A DNA stretch of 64,000 nucleotides from Caulobacteraceae bacterium (GCA_947475415.1 CANJLH010000014.1:1-64000); one strand, 5' to 3'. Positions 50,394-59,195 are shown, counted from the first letter of the stretch. Notes: generated by a model not told the origin, from the letters alone. A program made the numbers and translations.

Positions 50394-52196
50394 ATGTCGG
50401 TGCGGACGAAGCTAAGCGACACTTCCGTGATCGCACTGGATACAGCCGCCGTCGCGGCGCGGGCTCGGTTCGACTCGGGGATCGCTGGCGAAGCCGGTTC
50501 AAAGGACGCCCTGGCCCAGCTTGAGTCGGCCGTCGGCGAACTCCGAGCCATCCGAGCTAAGCCGCACCTGCAGCGCGCCCTCGGCGCCTTCAACCGCGAC
50601 GACTTCGCCGGCGGCGAGAAGTGGGTGCTCAAGGCGCTAGAACTCGACGAACGCAATGGCCTGGCATGGTATCTGCTCGCCTTCGCTCGCGAACGCGCTG
50701 GAGATTTCGCCTCCTCGCTGCATTGCTACGAGTCGGCCCTATCGCTGTTGCCCGACCACGCCGAGGTGGCCAACGACCTCGGCCGATTGGCGTTTCGGCT
50801 GGGAATGAAGGAGCAGGCGGAGAAGCTTTTCCGCCATTTTCTCGCTCGGTATCCCGACAGCCTCGAAGCCGCCAACAACCTCGCCTGCACCATACGCGAC
50901 CTCGCACGCCAGGATGAGGCGATCGAGATCCTCCGTCAGGCGATCGCCACCTACCCGGGGTCTGCGATCCTGTGGAACACCCTCGGCAGCATCGTCAGCG
51001 AGCAGGGCGATTTCGCCACCGCTCGGATATTCCTTGAAGAAGCACTGCGCCTCGAGCCCGCCTTTCCGAAGGCCCGGCATAATCTCGCAAACGCCTGTCT
51101 GTCGCAGGGCGATCTGGAAAGCGCCCTAACCCACAACGACGCCGCCCTGGCATGCCCCATCACCGGCGATGAGCGGCAGATGATGCGGATGCTGCGTTCC
51201 ACGATCCTCATATCCCTAGGCCGCATTGCAGAGGGCTGGGAAGAGTACGAGGCCCGCGTGCACCCGGACTTCGAGGATGTGACCCTATACCAGATCGACG
51301 CGCCACGCTGGGAACCCGGCGACGACGTGCGAGGAAAGCGGATGCTGGTCGTCGCCGAACAAGGCCTTGGAGACGAAGTTCTTTTCGCAAACGTGCTGGA
51401 GGACCTGGTGGCCGACCTAGGGTCTGAGGAGCTGTTGACCTTAGCGGTGGAACCACGCTTGACCCCACTGTTCCAAAGATCATTCCCAAAAGCGGAGGTG
51501 GGCGCGCATGCGACCTACAAGATTCCGCCGCGCTCTGTTCGTGTGATGCCGTTCCTTGAGGACAAGCCGCCCCCGGACGTCTGGTCGCCAATGGCGTCAC
51601 TGTTGCGCCAGTACAGAACTTCAATCGACGCCTTTCCCGACCGCGAACGGTTCCTGACCGCCGACCCGATCCGCATCACTCACTGGCGCAAGGTGCTCGA
51701 GGGTGCGCCAAAGGGCCGCAAGGTCGGACTGCTTTGGAAGAGCGCGATCATCTCCAGCGGACGCCACCGATTCTTTTCGCCGTTCGAGGCCTGGGCGCCG
51801 GTCCTGGCGACCCCCGGGGTTTGCTTCGTGAATCTGCAATATGGCGACTGCTCAGTTGAACTCGAAGCGGCCCGCCGGGACCTGGGCGTTGAGATCTGGA
51901 CCCCGCCCGGAATCGACCTGAAGCAGGACCTCGACGACGTGGCCGCGCTCTGCTGCGCCCTGGACCTGGTGCTCGGATTCTCCAATGCAAGCCTGAACCT
52001 CGGGGCGGCCTGCGGCGCGCCCACATGGCTGATAAGCGTGCCTGGCGCCTGGACGCGGCTGGGGACGGCCGATCGCTATCCCTGGTATCCCCAGGCGCGC
52101 CTGTTCGCGCCAGCGAACTTCGGAGCCTGGGATGACGTGATGGCGGAAATCGCGACGGCGCTTCGGACATTCTTGAGCCCGTCGAAGGCCGACTGA
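50394..52196 (+). CDS. flbA: FlbA-like TPR protein with glycosyltransferase-like C-terminus
   Basis: 600 residues. TPR repeats run from about 45 to 285 (GLAWYLLAFARERAGDFASSLHCYESALSLLPDHAEVANDLGRLAF and similar). The rest resembles the ADP-heptose-LPS heptosyltransferase/GT41-like fold: LVVAEQGLGDEVLFANVL, VGLLWKSAIISSGRHRF and LDLVLGFSNASLNLGAACGAPTWLI. In Caulobacter the flbA gene lies next to flbT and flaF and is needed for motility. A role in flagellin modification is inference from the second domain. Confidence 0.75.
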   Translation: MSVRTKLSDTSVIALDTAAVAARARFDSGIAGEAGSKDALAQLESAVGELRAIRAKPHLQRALGAFNRDDFAGGEKWVLKALELDERNGLAWYLLAFARERAGDFASSLHCYESALSLLPDHAEVANDLGRLAFRLGMKEQAEKLFRHFLARYPDSLEAANNLACTIRDLARQDEAIEILRQAIATYPGSAILWNTLGSIVSEQGDFATARIFLEEALRLEPAFPKARHNLANACLSQGDLESALTHNDAALACPITGDERQMMRMLRSTILISLGRIAEGWEEYEARVHPDFEDVTLYQIDAPRWEPGDDVRGKRMLVVAEQGLGDEVLFANVLEDLVADLGSEELLTLAVEPRLTPLFQRSFPKAEVGAHATYKIPPRSVRVMPFLEDKPPPDVWSPMASLLRQYRTSIDAFPDRERFLTADPIRITHWRKVLEGAPKGRKVGLLWKSAIISSGRHRFFSPFEAWAPVLATPGVCFVNLQYGDCSVELEAARRDLGVEIWTPPGIDLKQDLDDVAALCCALDLVLGFSNASLNLGAACGAPTWLISVPGAWTRLGTADRYPWYPQARLFAPANFGAWDDVMAEIATALRTFLSPSKAD

Positions 52197-52368
52197 GGCC
52201 AACGCCGCATCGCGCAACCCACAATTCACCCGTCTCAACGGCCTGATCGCGGCGTTTTGGCGCGGCGAGGTCATTGAAGCCGCTTGAATGTCGCGCCGCT
52301 GTCTTTAGGTTGGGCGGTTGAAACACTTGTTCGAAATTCGCGGGCCGTCGCCCGCCTTGGGGATTAAT

Positions 52369-53256
52369 ATGAGCGGACGCTTTGAAGGTACTGACAATTA
52401 CGTCGCAACGGACGACCTGAAGGTCGCGGTGAACGCCGCAATCGCTTTGGAGCGGCCGCTGCTGATCAAGGGCGAACCGGGCACGGGCAAGACGGTGCTG
52501 GCCTATGAAATCGCCAACGCGCTCAAGGCGCCGCTGATCACCTGGCATATCAAGTCGACCACCAAGGCGGCGCAGGGACTTTACGAATACGACGCCGTCA
52601 CCCGCCTGCGTGACAGTCAGCTCGGCGATGAGCGGGTCAAGGACGTCAAGAACTACATCAAGAAGGGCAAACTTTGGGAGGCGTTCGAGAATGCGGAACG
52701 TCCGGTGCTGCTGATCGACGAAATCGACAAGGCCGACATCGAATTCCCCAACGACCTCCTGCAGGAGCTCGATCGGATGGAATTCTACGTCTATGAAACC
52801 AACGAGACCATCAAGGCCGCGATCCGCCCGATCGTGTTGATCACCTCCAACAACGAAAAGGAGCTGCCCGACGCCTTCCTGCGCCGCTGCTTCTTCCACT
52901 ACATCCGCTTCCCGGAAGTCGAGACGATGAACGAGATCGTCGAAGTCCACTATCCGGGCATCAAGCAGAAGCTGGTCGCCGAGGCGCTGCGCATTTTCTA
53001 CGACATGCGCAAGGTGCCGGGCCTGAAGAAGAAACCCTCCACCTCCGAGCTGCTCGACTGGTTGAAGCTGCTGATGGTCGAGGACATCGGCGATGAAGCC
53101 CTGCGCGAAAAGGACCCGACCAAGCTGATTCCGCCGCTGCACGGCGCGCTGCTCAAGAACGAACAGGACGTGCACCTGTTCGAGCGGCTGGCCTTCCTGG
53201 CCCGCCGTGAAGGCGCCGGCAACCGGCCCGGGGCAGCGCCGACCGCACCGAAGTAG
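52369..53256 (+). CDS. MoxR family AAA ATPase
   Basis: 295 residues with Walker A GEPGTGKT at 35-42, Walker B LLIDEIDKAD, sensor 1 ITSNNEKELPDAFLRRC and the arginine region after it. MoxR ATPases act as chaperones with a von Willebrand A partner, usually the next gene. Here that partner is absent from the window and a terminator follows. The start at 52369 is preferred to the TTG at 52318. Confidence 0.9.
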   Translation: MSGRFEGTDNYVATDDLKVAVNAAIALERPLLIKGEPGTGKTVLAYEIANALKAPLITWHIKSTTKAAQGLYEYDAVTRLRDSQLGDERVKDVKNYIKKGKLWEAFENAERPVLLIDEIDKADIEFPNDLLQELDRMEFYVYETNETIKAAIRPIVLITSNNEKELPDAFLRRCFFHYIRFPEVETMNEIVEVHYPGIKQKLVAEALRIFYDMRKVPGLKKKPSTSELLDWLKLLMVEDIGDEALREKDPTKLIPPLHGALLKNEQDVHLFERLAFLARREGAGNRPGAAPTAPK

Positions 53257-53285
53257 CAGACAGACCCTTTAATCGTCTCGATCAG

Positions 53286-53324
53286 GGCCTCCGGTTCAGC
53301 CGCCCGCGAACCGGAGGCCTTTTT
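53286..53324 (+). terminator. Intrinsic terminator after the MoxR gene
   Basis: GGCCTCCGGTTC (53286-53297) pairs perfectly with GAACCGGAGGCC (53308-53319) around a 10-base loop, followed by five T. It lies 30 bases past the MoxR stop and directly before the nucleotide-kinase-like gene. Confidence 0.9.
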
Positions 53325-53341
53325 CATGAGGACGGCGCCAC

Positions 53342-53896
53342 ATGACACCTGCCCCACATCTTCAACTGGATTTGGTCGATCGCTTCGGAAGCCGCGTAGG
53401 GCTGCGTCTGCAACCCGGCATGAACGTTGCGATTATCGGCGTCGATGGCGCGGGAAAATCGACGCTGGTGGCGAGTCTCGCGAAATCGCTCGATGAAGCC
53501 GGGATTCCGAACGAGACATTTCACTCATTTCGCAAATTCGAGAACGCCTTCATTGTTCCCTTCAGATGCGCCCGAAACAGCTTTCAAAGAAAAGCTGTGC
53601 ATATTTACGACAGAAGCATATTTGACAACATCTCGAAGTGGATTCAGGCCTCTCGGAGACGAAAGACCCCAATCATAGATGCGTTTCTGCAATTACTATT
53701 AAAAATCGTAAATCTATTCTATTATCATTTCTCTTATATCATACATTTGACAGCGCCAATCCCGGCCATTCTGGATCGAAGGCCCGAAATAACCCCGACG
53801 GAAGCGGGGATAGCGCAAGAAGTGTATGCGCAACTTGATTGCATACTGAAGATTGCTCCGCTCGACACCGTGACCGTGGAGGTCATTGATCGGTAG
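53342..53896 (+). CDS. P-loop kinase-like protein (thymidylate-kinase-like)
   Basis: 184 residues. Walker A is at 33-41 (GVDGAGKST), the exact form used by nucleoside monophosphate kinases, followed by a lid-like RRPEITPTEAGIAQEVY block. It lacks the full family length and a clear DR(Y/F)-type substrate motif apart from YDRSIFD. The middle (53640-53770) is much richer in A+T than its neighbours, which may mean transfer. GAGGA stands nine bases before the ATG. Substrate unknown. Confidence 0.7.
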   Translation: MTPAPHLQLDLVDRFGSRVGLRLQPGMNVAIIGVDGAGKSTLVASLAKSLDEAGIPNETFHSFRKFENAFIVPFRCARNSFQRKAVHIYDRSIFDNISKWIQASRRRKTPIIDAFLQLLLKIVNLFYYHFSYIIHLTAPIPAILDRRPEITPTEAGIAQEVYAQLDCILKIAPLDTVTVEVIDR

Positions 53897-53916
53897 TCCG
53901 ACGGGATCATGCCCCG

Positions 53917-54288
53917 TCAAGCCGGTTGCACCTCGACCACCTTGTAGGTCAGCGGTCGGCCATCTTCATCGGTGACCGTGACATATTCCCCGACCGCGAA
54001 ACGGTGCTGGCCCAGACGATGAACCGGCTCGTCGTCGGTGGTGTCGGCGTTGTCGTAGTCGAAAAACCACCGCTGTCCCTTTCGCGCCAACCGGCCGTCC
54101 ACGGCATCTTCGTCCGGCGCGAACCGGCGCACTGTGCAGGCGGCTTTTGACTTCTGATAAGCCGCCTCGTCGAGCAGGCCTTCGGGCGTCAACGGCGCGG
54201 TCAGTGCGTACCCGCGGTGGTCATCACCGCCCGCGAATTCCGTGCCAGGATTGCGGGCAAGCCGCATGACGATGCGCGACAAGGGCAT
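53917..54288 (-). CDS. Conserved hypothetical protein
   Basis: 123 residues. The start MPLSRIVMRLARNPGTEFAGG and the middle RWFFDYDNADTTDDEPVHRLGQHRFAVGEYVTVTDEDG are typical of an uncharacterised alphaproteobacterial family found beside universal stress proteins. Beta-rich C-terminus; no catalytic motif. Twelve bases behind the stress protein gene on the same strand. Confidence 0.75.
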   Translation of the reverse strand: MPLSRIVMRLARNPGTEFAGGDDHRGYALTAPLTPEGLLDEAAYQKSKAACTVRRFAPDEDAVDGRLARKGQRWFFDYDNADTTDDEPVHRLGQHRFAVGEYVTVTDEDGRPLTYKVVEVQPA

Positions 54289-54300
54289 TGGTGCGCCTTT

Positions 54301-55113
54301 CTAATGAGACAGAAACAGGGAGGGCTGCTCGGCATTGAGCAGTGTACTAGTAGTGCCGCCGAAAATGAATTCCTGGAGTCTGGGATGGCCGAAGGCGCCG
54401 GCGACGAGGAGGTCCGCCTGAGCGGCCTTGGCCGCGGCTATGAGCAACGGCGCGGCGTCGCCGGACCCGCTCAGTATTTCCAGCTCCGACTTCAGGCCGC
54501 GCGCGGCATAATAGGCCTGCAAGCGAACTGGATCGAAACCGCGCGACGTCGCCTTCGGCGCACCCAGGATCACGACCTTCGACGCCTTGTCCAGCAGGGG
54601 CATGGCCAGGCGCGCGGCGCGGGAGGCTTCCTTGCCGCCGTCCCAGGCGACAGCGACGACACCGCCGATCTTCAGGCCGGCGCGGGCGATCACAACTGGA
54701 CGCTGCTCATCAGCCACCATCTGCTGGAAAGCCTCGGCGAGCGGGCCGCGTCCCCTGGCCGCATCATTGGTGAACACCACCACATCAGACAGCCGGCTTT
54801 CCGCTGACAGGCCCGCCCACACCGGTGATTGCAGGGCGATAAACCGATGCTTGGCGTAACCACAGGCCTCGACCACGTCGCGGGCCTTGGCCTCGCCGGC
54901 CGAAGCCGCCTCCTTCAGCGAAGCCAGGGCTGCGGTCTGCGCGCCGCCCAGGAAGCCCTCGCCCATCCAGGGCATCACGTCGGCCACATCGGCGGGCGTA
55001 TAAACGCCCGCAAGCTCCGCGCCAAACGGTTCGGCAAGCAGAACCGCGGCCGCCACGGCCGGCCTGTCGCTCGCACCGCCCGAAAGCGGCGCCATTATTC
55101 GCGCCCAACTCAT
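54301..55113 (-). CDS. Universal stress protein, tandem UspA domains
   Basis: 270 residues with a degenerate first UspA domain (MAPLSGGASDRPAVAAAVLLAEPFGAELAGVYTP) and a second with AVAWDGGKEASRAARLAMPLL and the ATP-binding-like GAFGHPRLQEFIFGG (G-2x-G-9x-G(S/T) pattern). The start at 55113 is preferred. Such proteins help survival under stress; whether ATP is bound here is unclear. Confidence 0.87.
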   Translation of the reverse strand: MSWARIMAPLSGGASDRPAVAAAVLLAEPFGAELAGVYTPADVADVMPWMGEGFLGGAQTAALASLKEAASAGEAKARDVVEACGYAKHRFIALQSPVWAGLSAESRLSDVVVFTNDAARGRGPLAEAFQQMVADEQRPVVIARAGLKIGGVVAVAWDGGKEASRAARLAMPLLDKASKVVILGAPKATSRGFDPVRLQAYYAARGLKSELEILSGSGDAAPLLIAAAKAAQADLLVAGAFGHPRLQEFIFGGTTSTLLNAEQPSLFLSH

Positions 55114-55217
55114 CTGGATTTCCTTCCGCGGTCGTGATGATGGGTCATGACGATGCACTCATGCCTTGATCTGACTCAACCCCCAGCAAGGACCTTCACT
55201 GTGAGAGAAACAAAGCA

Positions 55218-55862
55218 ATGAGGAAAGCACTCTCTCGAGATCCGCCTCAGACGCGCGCCTGGCAGCGCATGCTGTCAGGGCGTCGCCTCGACCTGATCGA
55301 TCCCTCCCCCGTCGATATCGAGATCGAAGACATCGCCCATGGTCTGGCCCGGGTGGCGCGCTGGAATGGCCAGACGACTGGCGAGCACGCCTTTTCGGTC
55401 GCGCAACATTCCTTGGTGGTCGAGGAAATTGCGGCTCATATCCGGCCGGAGCTCGAGCCGCGCTGGCGGCTGGCGGCGCTGCTTCACGACGCCTCAGAGT
55501 ATGTGATTGGAGACATGATCTCGCCGTTCAAGGCGGCGCTGGGCATGGACTACCGCAGCTTCGAGGAACGACTTGAGGCCTCGATCCACATTCGGTTCGG
55601 CCTGCCGGCAAAGGCGCCCGCAGCGATCAAGGGGCTGATCAAGTCCGCCGACCGCGCCTGCGCGTTCTTCGAGGCGACACAGCTGGCCGGCTTCTCACAG
55701 AGTGAGGCTCTGGCGCTGTTCGGCGCGCCGCCGACAGGTTACCTGTTGCATGTCGAACCCCTCGCTCCCGCCGCTGCGCAGGCGCGCTACCTTCAGCGCT
55801 TCGCGGTCCTCTCGGAGGCGGCGGGTTTCCGCGGCGGCGTGGCCGCCTTTGGTTCGGAGTGA
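55218..55862 (+). CDS. HD domain hydrolase (YfbR-like)
   Basis: 214 residues. The metal-binding HD motif AALLHDASEYVIGDMISPFK follows HSLVVEEIA, as in the YfbR/YGK1 family of 5'-nucleotidases. N-terminus is TRAWQRMLSGRRLDLIDPSPVDIEIEDIAHGLARVARWNG. It is followed 7 bases later by the tyrosine phosphatase gene, so it is the first gene of a three-gene unit. Confidence 0.87.
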   Translation: MRKALSRDPPQTRAWQRMLSGRRLDLIDPSPVDIEIEDIAHGLARVARWNGQTTGEHAFSVAQHSLVVEEIAAHIRPELEPRWRLAALLHDASEYVIGDMISPFKAALGMDYRSFEERLEASIHIRFGLPAKAPAAIKGLIKSADRACAFFEATQLAGFSQSEALALFGAPPTGYLLHVEPLAPAAAQARYLQRFAVLSEAAGFRGGVAAFGSE

Positions 55863-55869
55863 GCGGTCC

Positions 55870-56382
55870 ATGACCTTGATCATCTGCGGCCTCGCCGATG
55901 TGCCACGCCTGATCGCCGCGCGGCGTCCGTCGCACCTGGTCACCCTGCTCGATCCGGCCACGATGATCGATACGCCGGCCGGGGTTTCTCCGGCGCGGCA
56001 TCTGCGGCTTGGGGTCAACGACATCGCGGAGGAGGCCGACGGTCTGAAAGCTCCCGATCATAGTCTGGTCACGGAGTTGCTGGCGTTTGGGCGCGATTGG
56101 GACGAGAGCGCGCCGATGCTGATCCACTGCTGGGCCGGGATAAGCCGATCAACGGCCAGCGCCTTCGTGCTGGCCTGCGAACGCAGTCCGGAATCCGATG
56201 AGCGCAATATCGCCGCAGCGATGCGCCAGGCCGCCCCGCACGCCTGGCCCAACAAGCGCATTGTGGCGCTGGCTGACGACCTGCTGGGCCGCGGCGGCCG
56301 GATGGTGGATGCGGTGAAGGCCATGGGCCACTCGACATTCGAGATGGGCCAGGTGTTCGACTTCTCGGCCCGACACGGATGA
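55870..56382 (+). CDS. Protein-tyrosine/dual-specificity phosphatase-like protein
   Basis: 170 residues with the cysteine phosphatase loop HCWAGISRSTASAFVLAC (C-x5-R). N-terminal LIICGLADVPRLIAARRPSHLVTLLDP is typical of the alphaproteobacterial group. The last four bases overlap the next start (ATGA), coupling it to the NrtR-like gene. Substrate unknown. Confidence 0.85.
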   Translation: MTLIICGLADVPRLIAARRPSHLVTLLDPATMIDTPAGVSPARHLRLGVNDIAEEADGLKAPDHSLVTELLAFGRDWDESAPMLIHCWAGISRSTASAFVLACERSPESDERNIAAAMRQAAPHAWPNKRIVALADDLLGRGGRMVDAVKAMGHSTFEMGQVFDFSARHG

Positions 56383-57383
56383 ACCGGACGCCGACCGCCC
56401 CCGAACCCGCCGTGGTGATCGGCCTGTCCGCCGTGGTGGTGGCGATCCGCGACGGCGAGGCCGCCGTGCTCACCGTGCGGCAACATGATCCCGCCACGGG
56501 CGAAGCCTCGCAATTGCGCGGGCTGCCGTTCGGCCCCTTCGATCCGCAGGGGCATCGCACATTTGAACTGGCGCTGCGGGCCTTCGTGACCGAGCAAACG
56601 CGCTTTGACCTTGGCTATGTGGAACAGCTCTACACCTTCGGCGACAAGGGGCGGGACGCGCCAATCGCTGACATGGGGGCCGGCTCGCGGGCTCGAGTTA
56701 TCTCGGTGGGCTATTTGGCGCTCACGCCCACCGCGATCGACACAACCGCGCCGGACACCGAATGGACCGCGCTGTCCCGGTTCTTCCCCTGGGAAGACTG
56801 GCGTGACGGCCGCCCCGCCGCGCTTGAGCCGATCGCGGCGGCGTTGCGGCGCTGGAGCATGGCGGCTGGTGGCGCGGAAGGCGCGCGGCGGCAGGCGGGC
56901 ATGCGGTTGTTGTTCGCCCAGGATGGCGCTGTCTGGAACGAAGAGCGCGTTCTGGAACGCTATGAACTGCTTTATGAAGCCGGGCTGGCGCCGGAGGCCA
57001 TCCGGGATCGGGGCGAATCCCCGCCCCTCGACGCCCAGGCGTTCGCGGCTTTGGGCGAGCCGATGTTATCCGACCACCGCCGGATCCTGGCCACTGGCCT
57101 CAGCCGCCTGCGCGGCAAGCTCAAGTACCGCCCGGTGGTGTTCGAACTGATGCCGGAAGCTTTCACCTTGTCGGCCCTGCAGCGGACTGTTGAGGCCATC
57201 GCCGGCGTTCCGCTGCACAAGCAGAACTTTCGCCGAGCCCTGGAACGCGCTGAACTGGTGGAGGGCCTCGGCCGTCTCGACGCCGAGACCGGCGGACGCC
57301 CGGCGGAACTCTTCAGATTCCGCCGCGAGATCCTCGGCGCGCGCCCGGTGTCCGGGCTTTCGCTGCCGCTGCTCAGGGATTAG
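56379..57383 (+). CDS. NrtR-like regulator: Nudix-related domain plus winged helix
   Basis: 334 residues. The N-terminal ~150 residues follow the Nudix fold but the catalytic box is degenerate (GPFDPQGHRTFELALRAFVTEQTRFDLG lacks the REUxEE residues), as in NrtR, which senses ADP-ribose and controls NAD synthesis. The C-terminal part (about 235-320) is a winged helix, FTLSALQRTVEAIAGVPLHKQNFRRALERAELVE. No NAD genes are near, so its targets lie elsewhere. Overlaps the convergent protease by 11 bases. Confidence 0.83.
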   Translation: MNRTPTAPEPAVVIGLSAVVVAIRDGEAAVLTVRQHDPATGEASQLRGLPFGPFDPQGHRTFELALRAFVTEQTRFDLGYVEQLYTFGDKGRDAPIADMGAGSRARVISVGYLALTPTAIDTTAPDTEWTALSRFFPWEDWRDGRPAALEPIAAALRRWSMAAGGAEGARRQAGMRLLFAQDGAVWNEERVLERYELLYEAGLAPEAIRDRGESPPLDAQAFAALGEPMLSDHRRILATGLSRLRGKLKYRPVVFELMPEAFTLSALQRTVEAIAGVPLHKQNFRRALERAELVEGLGRLDAETGGRPAELFRFRREILGARPVSGLSLPLLRD

Positions 57384-58584
57384 GGGCCGGCGCCGGCGCG
57401 GCCTTCCGATGCGCCGCCTTCCAGTCCATGGCCATGCGCACGCGCCGGCCAACGGCGGGGTGGCTGTAGAAAATTGTCTCCTCCAACCGCGACGGCGTGG
57501 CGGCGCGATATTCGATGGTCTTCACCAGGGCGCGGGCGAGGCCGTCAGGTTCGCCTACCCGTTCGAGCGAGAACCTATCGGCCTCGGCCTCATGGATACG
57601 GGTTAGCGTGTTTGTTAGCGGCGCAGCCAGCAGGCCCAGCACGGCGATGATGATCCCGATCACCGGAAAGCCCGCCGGGTCGGCGATGCCCTCGACCCCT
57701 TTCGCCTGGGTCAGCGCCAGCACTGGCTGAAACAGACGGTTCGTCAGCCAGAACAGCGCCAGCGCCAGTCCGACGTAGGCCGCCGCGCTCTTCAGCACGT
57801 GACCCAGCACATAGTGGCCCATCTCGTGACCGACCACGGCGCGCACTTCGGCCAGATCGGCGCCCTGCTTGAACATTGTGTCGCTCATGGCGACGCGGGC
57901 CGTGCCGAACAGGCCCGAGACATTGGCCGTATAGCGGTTCGATTGGCGCGAACCATTGTAGATGACGATCTTGTCCGATGGCACGCCATTGGCCTTGGCC
58001 ATGGCCGCAACGGCATCACGCACAGGGCCGGGCGGCGCAGGCTTGAAGGTATTGAAAATCGGCTGAATGAACACCGGCGAGATGATGAACAGCAGGACGA
58101 TGAACAGGCCCGCGAAACCGGCGCTCCACAGCCACCAGGTCTTGGGCGCCCGGCGGATCAGGGCGTAGATCCCCGACATCAGCAACACGGTCGCCACCAG
58201 GGTGATCAGACCCATGATCAGGGTTTCGCCGAGCCAGCCTGTGAAGGCCTGGCTGGTCAGTCCGTAGGCCGTCTCCCGCCACCAGTCCTCGTAGGCGTTC
58301 CACGGCAGGCTGAGCAGGGTCTCGATGGCGATGTCGGCCGCTATGACAATGGCCACGACAAACCAGGCCCGCGCGCCCCTGCCCGCTAGCGCCCCGCGCA
58401 GACGCACCAGGACGCCAGATCGCAGCACAAGCCAGGCGATCACCATGGTGATCAGCGTGCCCCACAGCAAAATCCAGTGACCGCCCTGGGTGTAGGCCTC
58501 GGCCTTTGCGTGCGCCTGTGGCGGCAATTGGGCCAGATAGGCCGCCGTGGCGGCGGCGGGGTCGAAGGCGCTGGTCTGCGGCAT
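57373..58584 (-). CDS. M48 family metalloprotease (Ste24/CAAX protease-like)
   Basis: 403 residues with about six membrane segments and the zinc motif HEMGHY (in VVGHEMGHYVLGHVLK), followed by EADRFSLE. The sequence NGSRQSNRYTANVSGLFGTARVAMSD and overall size place it with Ste24-type endopeptidases rather than short HtpX. Inner-membrane quality control is likely. Confidence 0.9.
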   Translation of the reverse strand: MPQTSAFDPAAATAAYLAQLPPQAHAKAEAYTQGGHWILLWGTLITMVIAWLVLRSGVLVRLRGALAGRGARAWFVVAIVIAADIAIETLLSLPWNAYEDWWRETAYGLTSQAFTGWLGETLIMGLITLVATVLLMSGIYALIRRAPKTWWLWSAGFAGLFIVLLFIISPVFIQPIFNTFKPAPPGPVRDAVAAMAKANGVPSDKIVIYNGSRQSNRYTANVSGLFGTARVAMSDTMFKQGADLAEVRAVVGHEMGHYVLGHVLKSAAAYVGLALALFWLTNRLFQPVLALTQAKGVEGIADPAGFPVIGIIIAVLGLLAAPLTNTLTRIHEAEADRFSLERVGEPDGLARALVKTIEYRAATPSRLEETIFYSHPAVGRRVRMAMDWKAAHRKAAPAPAPNP

Positions 58585-58654
58585 GTTCTCACTCCCCTGC
58601 CCGATGTCGCAGGAGGCCTGAGTCCTGGACGATTGTCAGGTGAAATCAGTGCCG

Positions 58655-58669
58655 GAACATTTCGTGAAC
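58655..58669. promoter_or_regulatory. Alphaproteobacterial LexA (SOS) box
   Basis: GAAC-ATTTCGT-GAAC is an exact GAAC-N7-GAAC match. It lies 55 bases before the small gene at 58724 and 71 bases before the divergent M48 protease. Confidence 0.65.
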
Positions 58670-58723
58670 ATTTTGCTTGCGCCGCTCGTCCATGCCGTTA
58701 GGACACGGTTCAGGAGGCGACGA

Positions 58724-58951
58724 ATGGTTCGGGTGCGATATGGCGGCGTGCGCGATCCACATCAGCTGTTCGATGAATTGCGCCCGTTCCGCCAGAAACT
58801 GAGAACGCAGCAGGACCTGTGCCGGCCGTTCGGCCCCGAATACATGATCCTGGGCGGAGTCGTGGCTGCGCTGGACGCCGCGGCGCACTACTTCACCGGC
58901 CAGCCGTCGTTCTATTCCATCGGCGTCGCGAAAGCCGACCCCGAGCCGTGA
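58724..58951 (+). CDS. Small protein of unknown function behind a LexA box
   Basis: 75 residues: VRVRYGGVRDPHQLFDELRPFRQKLRTQQDLC, a hydrophobic stretch EYMILGGVVAALDAAAHYFTG and a short polar tail. No family recognised. AGGAGG stands seven bases before the ATG. The frame is open further back but across the LexA box. A damage-inducible small protein is the simplest reading; small SOS proteins such as SidA exist in Caulobacter but show no visible similarity here. Confidence 0.6.
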   Translation: MVRVRYGGVRDPHQLFDELRPFRQKLRTQQDLCRPFGPEYMILGGVVAALDAAAHYFTGQPSFYSIGVAKADPEP

Positions 58952-58957
58952 GCTGCT

Positions 58958-59194
58958 CTAACGGCGCCGGTTCGGCGCATTGAGCACCGTCAGATTGTTT
59001 ACGACCAGGTCCTGGATTTCCACTCGGTTGAATCGTGTGCGGCGAATGGTGAGTTTGCCGATCACCAGGCTGCCAATCGCAAATGCCCCAAGCGCCAGGG
59101 CCCCGATCGCCAGGGCGCCAGCGAGACCAGATCCGAGAACGCCGGCCGTGCGACCCTGGCTCGGCGGCGGCGCAGGCATCGGAAGCGGAGCCAT
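58958..59194 (-). CDS. Small membrane protein with repeated aliphatic-Gly segment
   Basis: 78 residues. The middle is GLAGALAIGALALGAFAIGSLVIGKLTI, a repeated A/G-aliphatic five-residue pattern that could be a membrane span or a solid beta-helix edge. It is followed by RRTRFNRVEIQDLVVNNLTVL. It starts 1 base after the ppdK stop. No named family. Confidence 0.6.
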   Translation of the reverse strand: MAPLPMPAPPPSQGRTAGVLGSGLAGALAIGALALGAFAIGSLVIGKLTIRRTRFNRVEIQDLVVNNLTVLNAPNRRR

Positions 59195-59195
59195 T

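Noticed and set aside
51748..53175. 475-codon minus-strand frame opposite the TPR and MoxR genes
   Set aside because: Spans the antisense of two real genes and an intergenic region and shows no domain.
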